A stretch of 64,000 bases of DNA from Chitinophaga rhizophila. GTDB lineage: Bacteria > Bacteroidota > Bacteroidia > Chitinophagales > Chitinophagaceae. The DNA is taken from NCBI RefSeq assembly GCF_019492185.1, contig NZ_JAICCF010000001.1, positions 2,232,001-2,296,000 on the forward strand, in the 5' to 3' direction. Each line of letters begins with the position of its first letter. Position 1 is the stretch's first letter. The translations under genes were made by a program, and so were the position numbers. The notes below the pieces were generated by a model. The model did not search any database. It saw only the letters and a list, made by a program, of their open reading frames with translations, and was not told the origin of the DNA. Shown one piece after another: positions 35,837 to 45,639 of this stretch.

Positions 35837-38437
35837 TTAATTTCTGCTTGACTTATCGGACAAGGTTTGCGGCCGCAACCTGTTCACCATTGTAGCTGTT
35901 CTGCTTCCTCTTCCTCTTGTGTCAAAGGCTTTGAACTTCAGTGTGCCATTATCGGTTACAGGACCGGTATATACCTTGCTCTTACTGTTAGGCTCTTTAC
36001 CATCAGTAGTATATCGGATGGTAAATCCTGGCAACTGGATATTTGCGCTGATTGCACCATTGCTGAGCTTCAGACCTGGCGTAGGAATACGGTAGTTGTA
36101 ACCACCATTGTAGTGATCCAGTCTTACCAGTTCTTTCTTGCCGACTACGTTTACAAATGTATTCCATGCTTTGGCATACAGTTCTTCACTACGAGCACTG
36201 TCTTTCTCTGTTGCCCATTCGGGATTCTTAGCCCATGCACGCTCTGCCAGACCAAATAATTTGGGTAGTATCATATACTCCATACGGTCAGACGTCTTAA
36301 CAGTCTCACTCCATAACAAACCCTGTACGCCGGCAATGTTAGCTGCTCCATAAGCAGTAAGTTTGTCTTTACCCTGGAATATGGAAGGGTTCAGTGGATT
36401 GCCTAGTGCATCAACTTTAGAGTTTTTGTAATAGTTTTCAGGGATGAAGTAGAAAGGCTTATCTATATCCACAAATCCGCCCCAGTAAAAACCTGGCTCT
36501 TCAAAGCTCTTCATGTAAGCCATATCAAAATACATATTGCTCACGCCGGATAATACCACTTTATAATTAGCATTCGCAAGTCTGTATGCCAGATCTTCTG
36601 CACCGCCGCCCATTACATTATTCCATACATCGACCATGAAACCATTATTGCTGAACTCAGGATTAGGAATGTTATGCGGTTTACCATCAACAGTGGTTTT
36701 GCGCATACCCATCTCTTCCCAACCGTATTGCTTCAGGCCGCGGGCTTTAAGCAGATCGTATACTTTGCCATAGTAGTAGTACCACAGGTCATCTGTATTT
36801 TTGATAGCAGCTTCTTTCTGCATCAGTGCCTGCACAACGGGAGATTTCTGCCATACACCGGCAGGTACTTCATCACCGCCCATATGCACGTACTCCAGCG
36901 GAGCGCCTGCTTCTTTGTAGTAAGCCTGTAATTGCTCCAGCACTTTGTCAAGGAAGGTATATACAGATGGCAGGGCCACGTTCATGACGTTATCATTCCA
37001 GTTTTGTACAGAGTGATATTCAGATTTATCTTCCAGGTCAGACAGCAGGTATTGAGTAGCTTCTGCAGTTTTGCCCTGTGCCTGTAACTTTGCATATCGT
37101 GCTTCCATTGCTTTAACAGCTGCACGTGCATGGCCTGGCGTCTCAATTTCCGGAATCACCGTAATGTGACGATCAGTGGCATAACGCAGTATCTCCAGGA
37201 AGTCCTGCTTATTGAAGAATCCACTGCCTGCTGCATCTGTTACATCAGGTCCTGAGCCATATGATGGCAGCAGAAATTCTTTTTCATCCACACCATGTCC
37301 ACGGCGTGCGCCTACCTGGGTTAATTCCGGTAAGGCTGGTATTTCCAGTCTCCAGCCTTCATCGTCTGTAAGGTGGAAATGGAAAACATTCAGCTTGTAC
37401 AGAGACATTACTTCAAGCAGGCGTAGTACATCCTGTTTGCTATGAAAGTTTCGGGATACATCCAGCATAAACGCGCGATAGCCGTAGCGTGGTGCATCTT
37501 TAATCTGCATAGCAGGTATCTGGATAGACTTTTGTTTACCTGCCCAGGATGTTGCAGGCATCAGACTTTTCAAGGTCTGGATACCATAAAATATACCTGC
37601 ACCATCTGCAGCTTTGATAGTGATACCAGTAGATGTTACTGTCAGGTGGTAGGCTTCCGGTGCCAGGCTGGGATCTTCTTCCAGCGCAATACCGTTGCCT
37701 GCAGCTATTGCAGGTGGCGTACCGAACAAGGTGGTGAGCTCACCGGAAAGGTAAGCGGCCTCTTTCGCAAAAGCGGGAGCCGCATTGATATGTAAACCGG
37801 CCTGCAAGGCATAGGCGCCTGTACCGGGGATGACCTCCTGCGGAGTGGGGAATACGGGCGGCAGCTGATCAGCAGGAATGTCTTTGATGTTTTTATTCTG
37901 GTCAAATACGTCTGCCGGAGAAATCAGGGCAGTCTTATCACCCGGGAAGCGGAGGTACTGTTTAGGCTGGGTAGATGGCCTTACTTCCAGGGGATTGAGT
38001 TTGTAGCCTTTTGCAGGCTCTTTATCCCATACAAAATATAGTCCGTCCGGCGCATCGGTGAAGTTCACAGCCCAGGCGTCTGCTACGATTTCTATACGCA
38101 GAGAATCACCCGGGGCAATACCTTTTGCATCAGCTACCGGAGACAACTTATACAGGTCGCCATTAATATGTGCTGCCGATACGCCACCTTTAACAGGACC
38201 TGGTTTGATAGACCTGACGAAGTTAAAATACAGCTGCCAGCCCTGAGCAGGGAAAGGCACTTTACTGTTATTGACCAATGTAAACGCAGACAGGAACTGC
38301 GCTTTACCCTGGTGATTGTTCTCTACCACTTCCCACGAAACTTTAATCCTGGAGGCGTCAAAAGGCGCCTGTGCACGCACCGGTGCTACTGCTCCTGCGA
38401 GCAGTCCCGTTGCTAATAATAATTGGCGAAAATGCAT
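35837..38437 (-). CDS. Beta-N-acetylhexosaminidase, GH20
   Basis: 866 residues with a signal peptide ending at PVRA. Domain order: N-terminal chitobiase-like carbohydrate-binding CHB_HEX (25-150, VSWEVVENNHQGKAQFLSAFTLVNN), GH20b (about 185-310), GH20 catalytic barrel (about 320-730) with the Asp522-Glu523 catalytic pair in HMGGDEVPAG, and a C-terminal CHB_HEX_C (TIRYTTDGKEPNSKSKVYTGP). Removes terminal GlcNAc/GalNAc from chito-oligosaccharides or glycans in the periplasm. No SusCD next to it. Confidence 0.96.
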   Translation of the reverse strand: MHFRQLLLATGLLAGAVAPVRAQAPFDASRIKVSWEVVENNHQGKAQFLSAFTLVNNSKVPFPAQGWQLYFNFVRSIKPGPVKGGVSAAHINGDLYKLSPVADAKGIAPGDSLRIEIVADAWAVNFTDAPDGLYFVWDKEPAKGYKLNPLEVRPSTQPKQYLRFPGDKTALISPADVFDQNKNIKDIPADQLPPVFPTPQEVIPGTGAYALQAGLHINAAPAFAKEAAYLSGELTTLFGTPPAIAAGNGIALEEDPSLAPEAYHLTVTSTGITIKAADGAGIFYGIQTLKSLMPATSWAGKQKSIQIPAMQIKDAPRYGYRAFMLDVSRNFHSKQDVLRLLEVMSLYKLNVFHFHLTDDEGWRLEIPALPELTQVGARRGHGVDEKEFLLPSYGSGPDVTDAAGSGFFNKQDFLEILRYATDRHITVIPEIETPGHARAAVKAMEARYAKLQAQGKTAEATQYLLSDLEDKSEYHSVQNWNDNVMNVALPSVYTFLDKVLEQLQAYYKEAGAPLEYVHMGGDEVPAGVWQKSPVVQALMQKEAAIKNTDDLWYYYYGKVYDLLKARGLKQYGWEEMGMRKTTVDGKPHNIPNPEFSNNGFMVDVWNNVMGGGAEDLAYRLANANYKVVLSGVSNMYFDMAYMKSFEEPGFYWGGFVDIDKPFYFIPENYYKNSKVDALGNPLNPSIFQGKDKLTAYGAANIAGVQGLLWSETVKTSDRMEYMILPKLFGLAERAWAKNPEWATEKDSARSEELYAKAWNTFVNVVGKKELVRLDHYNGGYNYRIPTPGLKLSNGAISANIQLPGFTIRYTTDGKEPNSKSKVYTGPVTDNGTLKFKAFDTRGRGSRTATMVNRLRPQTLSDKSSRN

Positions 38438-38588
38438 AAGCTGAACGTAGTTAATCTTTGTAAGATAAGGCGATACCCTTTGAAAACAAACGGATACCGG
38501 GTAAGTTTTTCCGCAGTTTACGTTTTTTATCTGGATGGCACAGTTATTACAAGGAGATAGTTATCTACTCATTTAAAATTGATTCATT

Positions 38589-39407
38589 ATGAACACCGAT
38601 TACACGCAATGGGGTGATCTGATCTGGGATAAGCTGCACCGTTGGACGACCGCTACTATCAAAATGATGCCTAATATGGCAGTTGCCGTATTGGTAATCG
38701 TTGCCTTTTATCTGCTGGCCAGGCTTATCCGGATGCTGACGTACAAATTTGTACTGAAGATCTCACATACGCCTGCACTCAGTGGATTGTTTGCGAACCT
38801 GATATCCGTGATTGTTACATTAATCGGATTGTTTGTTGCGCTGGATGTGCTGAAACTGGAAAAGGCGGTTTCCTCTTTGCTGGCAGGCGCTGGTATCATT
38901 GGTCTTGCATTAGGTTTCGCCTTTCAGGATCTTACCTCCAATTTCATTTCAGGTATATTCATCACTTTCAAGCGTCCGTTTGAAATTGGTCACCAGATTG
39001 AGACAAACGGCTTCTCCGGCAATGTGGAAGAGATACAGTTAAGGGCTACCCGCCTGCGCACCCTGGACGGCCTTCACGTAATCATCCCTAACAAGGATAT
39101 ATTCCAGAAGCCTATTATTAATCATTCACTTACACCGGAACGCCGGGCAGAGATTACCTTCAATGCGGCAGCTGCCAACGAAAATACATTGGGTATCAAG
39201 CAACTGATAAGAGAGGCCCTTAAAGAAGTGGATAACCTTTCCACTACCCACGAGCCGGACGTATATTTTACCAACATCGACGGTGCAAACCTTAAAGTAA
39301 CAGTCTCCTGCTGGATCATCAACCAGGACATCCGGACTTTTGAAAGCACAAAAAATGAGATCATTATGAAAATAACTGCCGTGCTAAAGGACAGTAAGCT
39401 GATCTGA
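38589..39407 (+). CDS. Small-conductance mechanosensitive channel, MscS family
   Basis: 272 residues, three N-terminal membrane helices (about 25-50, 62-85, 93-115) and a cytosolic beta/alpha vestibule. The pore helix and following beta domain read SLLAGAGIIGLALGFAFQDLTSNFISGIFITFKRPFEIGHQIE, the MscS signature, then VIIPNKDIFQKPIINHS. Releases solutes upon hypo-osmotic shock, in the inner membrane. Divergent from the GH20 gene. Confidence 0.93.
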   Translation: MNTDYTQWGDLIWDKLHRWTTATIKMMPNMAVAVLVIVAFYLLARLIRMLTYKFVLKISHTPALSGLFANLISVIVTLIGLFVALDVLKLEKAVSSLLAGAGIIGLALGFAFQDLTSNFISGIFITFKRPFEIGHQIETNGFSGNVEEIQLRATRLRTLDGLHVIIPNKDIFQKPIINHSLTPERRAEITFNAAAANENTLGIKQLIREALKEVDNLSTTHEPDVYFTNIDGANLKVTVSCWIINQDIRTFESTKNEIIMKITAVLKDSKLI

Positions 39408-39445
39408 TTTTCCTATCTTAGCCCCTAATTAAAGGGAGCTTATAT

Positions 39446-41005
39446 ATGAAAGGATTTATTGCTTTTACGCTGGTCAGCCTGGCTTTTATTACCTGTTTGG
39501 GATACTTTTTTCCCTGGGCATGGTGGTTATTGGTGCTGGTAGCGCCATTGGTAATCCTCGGTTTCGTGGATATCACCCAGAAAAGACATGCAATTATGCG
39601 TAACTACCCAATTGTGGGTCGTCTTCGCTATTTTATGGAAGATATCCGTCCGAAGATCTATCAGTACTTCGTGGAAAGCGACATTGACGGTAGTCCGATC
39701 AATCGTGTAGACCGTTCTACTATCTATCAGCGCGCCAAAAGGGAGTTAAACTCCCAACCATTTGGTACCCAGTTTAATGTGTACGCCGAAGGGTATGAAT
39801 GGATGGCGCACTCCATCCAGCCCAGGTCATTTGAAAAGATGAACAAGGACCCGCGCGTACTGATTGGCGGTAGTGACTGTAAGCAGCCCTATTCTGCCAG
39901 TATCCTTAACGTGTCTGCCATGAGTTATGGCTCACTCAGCTCCAATGCTGTAGAGGCCCTGAATGGCGGCGCAAGACTGGGTAACTTCGCTCATAATACC
40001 GGAGAAGGTGGCATCAGCGGTCATCATCTTAATCAGGGAGGAGATATCATCTGGCAAATCGGTACCGGCTATTTCGGTTGCCGTACTGCGGAAGGAAATT
40101 TTGACGAGCAGCTATTCTCCGAGAAATGTGCTACTCCACAGATCAGAATGATTGAGCTGAAAATATCCCAGGGTGCAAAACCGGGCCACGGAGGTATCCT
40201 CCCTGCCTCTAAAAATACCCCTGAGATTGCAGCTATCCGCCATGTAACGCCGCATACAACCGTAGCTTCTCCTCCATATCATACCGCATTCGGATCACCC
40301 AGGCAGATGATGCAGTTCATCTCCCGTATGCGCCAGCTGAGTGGAGGAAAACCTGTAGGTTTTAAACTCTGTATCGGACAAAAACGCGAGTTCCATGCTA
40401 TCTGTAAAGCAATGCTGGAAACTGGCTGTTACCCTGATTTTATCACCGTAGACGGTGGTGAAGGCGGTACAGGCGCTGCACCTCCTGAATTTTCCAATTC
40501 TGTAGGTATGCCACTTATGGATGCACTGGCCTTCGTACACGATACACTTACCGGCTATAACATCCGGGTTAAGATAAAAGTGATCGCTTCCGGTAAGATA
40601 CTAACCGGTTTCCACATCCTGCGGGCATTAGCACTAGGCGCAGACGCCTGTAACAGCGCCCGCGCTATGATGATGGCCCTGGGATGTATACAGGCGCTCG
40701 TATGTAACACTAACCGCTGCCCTACAGGTGTAGCTACCCAGGACAAATGGCTGATGGCCGGTCTCGTCGTAGATGACAAAAAACACCGCGTAGCCAACTA
40801 CCACCAGGATACGATAGAAAGCGCTATCGAACTGGCTGCTGCCGCTGGCCTGGAAACACCTCACCACGTAACACGCGGCCATATCTCCCGTCGTGTGTTT
40901 ATGAACCAGGTGAAGAGTTTCGAGGAGATATACCCGAGCGTAACAGCTGGTTCCCTGCTGACCAGTGAAGAACTGGCTAAGATCAATATCGATAACTGGA
41001 ACTAA
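39446..41005 (+). CDS. FMN-binding glutamate synthase family protein
   Basis: 519 residues. Two N-terminal membrane helices (about 5-45) are followed by a glutamate-synthase large-subunit-type FMN barrel: SAMSYGSLSSNAVEALNGGARLG, NTGEGGIS, ISQGAKPGHGGILPA, VDGGEGGTGAAPPEF, KIKVIASGKI and the cysteine region CNTNRCPTGVATQ. It lacks the amidotransferase domain, like YerD-type proteins found alone. The membrane anchor and missing partner suggest a redox role other than classic GOGAT; the reaction is unknown. Confidence 0.9.
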   Translation: MKGFIAFTLVSLAFITCLGYFFPWAWWLLVLVAPLVILGFVDITQKRHAIMRNYPIVGRLRYFMEDIRPKIYQYFVESDIDGSPINRVDRSTIYQRAKRELNSQPFGTQFNVYAEGYEWMAHSIQPRSFEKMNKDPRVLIGGSDCKQPYSASILNVSAMSYGSLSSNAVEALNGGARLGNFAHNTGEGGISGHHLNQGGDIIWQIGTGYFGCRTAEGNFDEQLFSEKCATPQIRMIELKISQGAKPGHGGILPASKNTPEIAAIRHVTPHTTVASPPYHTAFGSPRQMMQFISRMRQLSGGKPVGFKLCIGQKREFHAICKAMLETGCYPDFITVDGGEGGTGAAPPEFSNSVGMPLMDALAFVHDTLTGYNIRVKIKVIASGKILTGFHILRALALGADACNSARAMMMALGCIQALVCNTNRCPTGVATQDKWLMAGLVVDDKKHRVANYHQDTIESAIELAAAAGLETPHHVTRGHISRRVFMNQVKSFEEIYPSVTAGSLLTSEELAKINIDNWN

Positions 41006-41018
41006 ATAACTTAGAAAC

Positions 41019-41109
41019 CAGGAGTCGGGCATCCGGAATTAAATCCCAGGAATTGAATCCTTCGCTGTTTCAATTCTTCATTCCGGATGCCTGATTCCTG
41101 ATTTTTTTT
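41019..41109 (+). terminator. Composite hairpin terminator built from AGGAATCAGG-type repeats
   Basis: 21-bp outer stem with two G-U pairs (41019-41039 with 41080-41100), an internal 8-bp stem GAATTGAA/TTCAATTC (41050-41057 with 41069-41076), and a run of eight T after the outer stem. A powerful terminator. The arms share TGATTCCTGAT with the repeat at 32805-32943. Confidence 0.8.
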
Positions 41110-41148
41110 CCTACATTCAGTTTATCGACCAAAACCTATTGCTCATCC

Positions 41149-43965
41149 ATGAATGCCCGCTTGCTGATATTCAGCCTTTACCTGCTGCTCCACCTATGCA
41201 CGACGCCACAGTTATCCGCACAGGAGCGCCTAGCAACTGACAGTATCCTAACACTTTATGCAGACACCACTGCCGCTGCTTCCTCTTATTTCCTGGTAAA
41301 ATTCAATGTATTCCCTGGTGATGCGCTTCTATCGAAGCATGGACTGATACGCTCTCTGAGCAGACAGCACCACATCCTTCGACATGCCACATTCGATAGC
41401 CTGGAACAAAAGAAAGTCATAGCAGTATTTGATGCCAATAATAACTGGAAATGCAGCGATGCGCTGGTCAAAGAAGCTGCCGCAGTACCCGATTACGACA
41501 GTATCTGGCTGCAGGTATCTTACTCACAAGATATCAGCCGGCTAAAGTACTGCCGTCCATTCAGTGTCGCGTCAGACTATCCCGTAGCATTGGCGGTTGT
41601 TAAGAAAAAAGACTGGACGCTGTTTACAGCACAGGAAAATATGCGCTTTGCTGAGCGGCTACGTACTCCGCAAACGGAGGTAACTATCAGCAATGCCTTA
41701 CCCTCCATTGATTTTATTAACGCCCTGCACCAGCAATACCCTAATTTACAAGGGGAACGTCATATCATAGGAATAAAAGAAGAATTGTTCGATACTACCG
41801 ATATTGACCTGCTGGGAAAATATTATCCCTCTCCCCTTGCGGCCACTACCCTGAATCCACATGCCACGACAATGGCAACTATCATTGCCGGACATGGCAA
41901 TTCCGGCCCCCGGGGCAAAGGTGTAGCAGTTAAAGCCAGACTTAGTTCATCAGATTATATGCGGCTGCTACCAGATGATAACAGCTACTTCAAAAATGCA
42001 GGTATCAGCCTGCAAAACCACTCATACGGTACCAGCATCGAAAACCACTATGGCGCAGAAGCCGCGGCTTACGACCAGCAGGTGTTGGCACTGGATACCC
42101 TGCTTCATGTCTTCTCTTCAGGTAATGTGGGCAATACCGCTCCTGCCACCGGTATATATGCTGGCATCGGTGGGTATGCCACGCTGACCGGCACTTTCAA
42201 ACAGGCCAAGAATGTACTTGTTGCCGGTGGTATTGATACCAACTACCTCATTCCGTTGCTCAGCAGCAAGGGGCCTGCCTATGATGGCCGCATTATGCCG
42301 CAGGTAGTCGCTTTCGGACAAGCAGGTACCTCTGACGCCGCGGCTACCACTACAGGCATTGCAGCCCTGGTACAGGAAGCATTTCAACAAACCTATGGCC
42401 GTACACCAGCTGCTGCCATGACCAAAGCCATCCTGATCAATAGTGCAGATGATACCGGTATACCCGGGCCTGACTACCGCAGCGGCTTCGGTATAGTGAA
42501 TGCACTGTCGGCAGTACAGACCGTCAAAGATAAAAGAGTATTCAGTGGAGAACTTGCCGGAGGGAATCAGATCACCTTTCCTGTCACCGTCCCTCCTAAT
42601 ACTGCCCTGCTGAAAGTCACCCTTTGCTGGACCGACCCAGCAGCACCTGAACTGGCAGCAAAAGCACTTATAAATGACCTGGACCTCTCTGTTGCTGAAG
42701 CAGCAGGACAAAAGATTTATTACCCCTGGATACTGAGCAGTTATCCACACCGGGATTCTTTAGGCGCAGCGGCTACCACTGGCCGGGACAGCCTGAATAA
42801 CACTGAGCAGGTTACCATCACAGCGCCGGCAGCTGTTACTACCCTGATACGGGTGGATGCCGGCAGACTGAAACCTGGAAATGTACAACGCTTCTCACTA
42901 GCCTACCAGGCAGTACCCCGCTCATCCTTTGAATGGCAATACCCTGTAGCAGGAGAACAACTCAGTGCAGAAAAGAACATCGCTATCCGCTGGCACACTA
43001 TTCACAGCGGCAACGGCGACCTTGCTTTCAGTGCCGACAGCGGCGCTACCTGGACAACTATCGCCAGCAACGTCCCGCTATCATTAGGTACCAGCAGATG
43101 GAATATTCCTGCTGTGTTCAGCAAAGGCCTGCTGCGTATAACAACGGCAGACACCAGCTGGACAAGCGGCTACTTCCATATCTCCGCGCCTGTGGCCATC
43201 AATGTCGGATTTAACTGCCCGGACACCCTACAGCTATACTGGCCAAAAGTCAACAATGCCACCGCCTATGAGATACTGACCATAACCGGGCAGACGCTTT
43301 CACCTATCACAAGCACACCAGATACTTCAATACTCATCGCAAAAACAAAACTCACTGCCCCCTTTATTACCGTACACCCTGTACATATTGAAGGCTGGAC
43401 CGGCACACAAAGCAATACTTACAATTATGAGCAGCAGGGCATTGGCTGTTTCTTCAAACAAGTACTTGCCGACGTGATGGAGGATAACAGCGTGGATATC
43501 TACGTATCTCTCAGCACCTTAATCAGGCTTAAAGCCATCTCATGGGAGCGCCTGCAGGGCAATGAATTTGTTACACTGGAAACACAGCCAATTACAACGG
43601 CTGACAGCTATATCTACAAAGACCAGCCTACCCGTTCCGGTATCTACCAGTACCGCGTCAGACTGGAACTTACCGACGGCCGGATGATCTATTCAGATAT
43701 ACAGACGGTGCAGGTACTCATCAACCAGGACTTTCATATTTTCCCGGTACCGGCAGGACAGGAAATCACACTGCTCAGCAAACAATTCGGAGACTTCCGG
43801 GTCCGTATTACAGATATGACGGGCCGTACCCTGTTTGCCGCGCCACTGAACAGCATACGGCAAACCTACCCGCTAAAAGGAATAGCGCCCGGCGTATACC
43901 TTTTTGTGATATACGAGGGCGCTAAAAAGATATTCGTAAAACGCTTTATTAAAGCCGGCGATTAA
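41149..43965 (+). CDS. Secreted S8 (subtilisin-like) serine protease with type IX sorting tail
   Basis: 938 residues with a signal peptide ending near QLSA. S8 domain about 185-460: His238 in HATTMATIIAG, oxyanion Asn in FSSGNVGN, Ser395 in GTSDAAATTTGIAAL. The usual catalytic Asp position aligns with Glu211 (IIGIKEELFD). Then beta-sandwich modules (about 460-850) and a C-terminal Por-type sorting domain (FPVPAGQEITLLSK ... GVYLFVIYEGAKKIFVKRFIKAG). Exported by the type IX system to the surface or medium. Its stop is one base from that of the convergent fucosidase. Confidence 0.9.
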   Translation: MNARLLIFSLYLLLHLCTTPQLSAQERLATDSILTLYADTTAAASSYFLVKFNVFPGDALLSKHGLIRSLSRQHHILRHATFDSLEQKKVIAVFDANNNWKCSDALVKEAAAVPDYDSIWLQVSYSQDISRLKYCRPFSVASDYPVALAVVKKKDWTLFTAQENMRFAERLRTPQTEVTISNALPSIDFINALHQQYPNLQGERHIIGIKEELFDTTDIDLLGKYYPSPLAATTLNPHATTMATIIAGHGNSGPRGKGVAVKARLSSSDYMRLLPDDNSYFKNAGISLQNHSYGTSIENHYGAEAAAYDQQVLALDTLLHVFSSGNVGNTAPATGIYAGIGGYATLTGTFKQAKNVLVAGGIDTNYLIPLLSSKGPAYDGRIMPQVVAFGQAGTSDAAATTTGIAALVQEAFQQTYGRTPAAAMTKAILINSADDTGIPGPDYRSGFGIVNALSAVQTVKDKRVFSGELAGGNQITFPVTVPPNTALLKVTLCWTDPAAPELAAKALINDLDLSVAEAAGQKIYYPWILSSYPHRDSLGAAATTGRDSLNNTEQVTITAPAAVTTLIRVDAGRLKPGNVQRFSLAYQAVPRSSFEWQYPVAGEQLSAEKNIAIRWHTIHSGNGDLAFSADSGATWTTIASNVPLSLGTSRWNIPAVFSKGLLRITTADTSWTSGYFHISAPVAINVGFNCPDTLQLYWPKVNNATAYEILTITGQTLSPITSTPDTSILIAKTKLTAPFITVHPVHIEGWTGTQSNTYNYEQQGIGCFFKQVLADVMEDNSVDIYVSLSTLIRLKAISWERLQGNEFVTLETQPITTADSYIYKDQPTRSGIYQYRVRLELTDGRMIYSDIQTVQVLINQDFHIFPVPAGQEITLLSKQFGDFRVRITDMTGRTLFAAPLNSIRQTYPLKGIAPGVYLFVIYEGAKKIFVKRFIKAGD

Positions 43966-43966
43966 A

Positions 43967-45415
43967 CTATTGGATCTTTACTACAAACATATTGCTACTT
44001 ACATCTCCTGGCCGTAAACCTGTAAGATTAATCACACAGTCCTTCCCCTGCTGTTGCCAGGTGAGTGGCTTACTGTACCCCAGGATAGTTGCTTTAGCCT
44101 GTTTGGCAGGTGTAAAGTTCTTAATGCGCAATTGCGGCTGATAGCCTGTAGAGATACAGTACAGCGTATTCTCTTTCCTGGTGAAGAACATTTCAATATG
44201 CGCATACTCTTTTGAAGGCTTACTCATCTTTTCGACATTATAGTCTGACATATAACTGGCTTCCTTCACTGGCGGACGGTTACCAGCACTCCACTGGCGG
44301 GTTTCTTTCCAGGGTGTGGTATTGTAAATCGCCTCGCCATTGACCTCCAGCCAGTCCCCAATATCCACCAGGCGTTGCTGCATAATTACTGGTATTCTGC
44401 CATCAGCAGTGGGGCCGATGTCCAGTAGCAGGTTGCCCCCACGGGATACAATATCCACCAGTAGTAATACCAGGTCGTTGCTCGGCTTATAGTCGTTTAC
44501 AGTTTCCATTCTGTTATAACCATAAGAACTGCCAATACCCTGACTTTCCTCCCATACTACGCCCGGTTGCATACCGCTGCCATATTCAGAGGTCAGGTAG
44601 GTAGCACCATTGTTATGCCCCCTGGTGTTACTACCCCAGCGATCATCTACCGCAACTTCATCTTTAACCGGCGACTCGTTGTACAGCCAGGCCAGGAGTT
44701 CCGTACTATGCCAGGCAGTATCTGACTGCTCCCATTCTCCGTCGGAGAAGATCACAGATGGTTTATAACGCGTCACCAGGTCTTTGAACTGTGGCATCAT
44801 GACGTTCCTGACATAACTGGCTTTATCTTTCTTCCATAGGGGGTTAAACCATTCATACAGCGAATAGTAATATCCCATTTTCAGACCCGCCTTTCTTACT
44901 TCTGTAGTCAGGTCTCCCAGCAGGTCTCTTTTCGGCGTACCGGTTACCGCATTCCAGGGCCGGCCCCATACAGAATCTGCCTGTTTATTATCCCACAGGC
45001 AATACCCTTCGTGATGTTTGGAGGTCAGCACTACATATTTAGCGCCGGAACGTTTGAATACATCCGCCCACTGTGCAGGGTCAAATAGTTCTGCCTTAAA
45101 CTGTGATTCAAACTGCTGATAAGGGAAATCTTTACCGTAATTTTTATCATGAAAGGCCTTTACCTTCTTATGCGTGTCGTTATTTGTACCATCCAGCTGA
45201 TACCAATACCATTCGGAGTAACCGCCGGGACCTACTACTGCAAAAGAAGGTACCGCGTATACCCCCCAGTGTATAAATATGCCAAACTTCGCCTGGTTAA
45301 ACCAGGCAGGTATTCCCCTTTTATTCAGGGAGGCCCAGTCGGCAGTATATTGCTGGGCAGCCAATGGAGCACAGCCGAACAGGAATGCGGCTGCATAGAG
45401 AATGAGTTTTTTCAT
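43967..45415 (-). CDS. Alpha-L-fucosidase, GH29
   Basis: 482 residues with a signal peptide ending at PLAA. GH29 features: AKFGIFIHWGVYAVPSF, VLTSKHHEGYCLWDNKQADSVWGRPWNAV, nucleophile Asp225 in SVIFSDGEWE, LLLDIGPTADGRIP. Releases alpha-linked fucose from glycans, probably in the periplasm. Single-gene unit; the following terminator belongs to the next operon. Confidence 0.94.
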   Translation of the reverse strand: MKKLILYAAAFLFGCAPLAAQQYTADWASLNKRGIPAWFNQAKFGIFIHWGVYAVPSFAVVGPGGYSEWYWYQLDGTNNDTHKKVKAFHDKNYGKDFPYQQFESQFKAELFDPAQWADVFKRSGAKYVVLTSKHHEGYCLWDNKQADSVWGRPWNAVTGTPKRDLLGDLTTEVRKAGLKMGYYYSLYEWFNPLWKKDKASYVRNVMMPQFKDLVTRYKPSVIFSDGEWEQSDTAWHSTELLAWLYNESPVKDEVAVDDRWGSNTRGHNNGATYLTSEYGSGMQPGVVWEESQGIGSSYGYNRMETVNDYKPSNDLVLLLVDIVSRGGNLLLDIGPTADGRIPVIMQQRLVDIGDWLEVNGEAIYNTTPWKETRQWSAGNRPPVKEASYMSDYNVEKMSKPSKEYAHIEMFFTRKENTLYCISTGYQPQLRIKNFTPAKQAKATILGYSKPLTWQQQGKDCVINLTGLRPGDVSSNMFVVKIQ

Positions 45416-45549
45416 AACCGTAGTTGATAGTACGAGACCGTGATTAATAAACTGTAACTAAATATAGATTTCCCGGGCAGTAATTCCTAATAGCATCTGC
45501 ACCTGAACCGGTATAATATTCAGGCATTACGGCAGATAGCCCTTAAATG

Positions 45550-45587
45550 AGAACAGGCTGTATCATTGGTATGATACAGCCTGTTCT
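45550..45587 (-). terminator. Terminator of the gnd-zwf-pgl operon
   Basis: Perfect 17-bp stem (45550-45566 with 45571-45587) with a 4-nt TGGT loop, 53 bp beyond the pgl stop in the minus direction. Only a modest T-rich tail. Confidence 0.8.
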
Positions 45588-45639
45588 GCTGTTATTTACA
45601 GCAGGCAATAGAACACTGCCCACCATTGATTATCATTGC

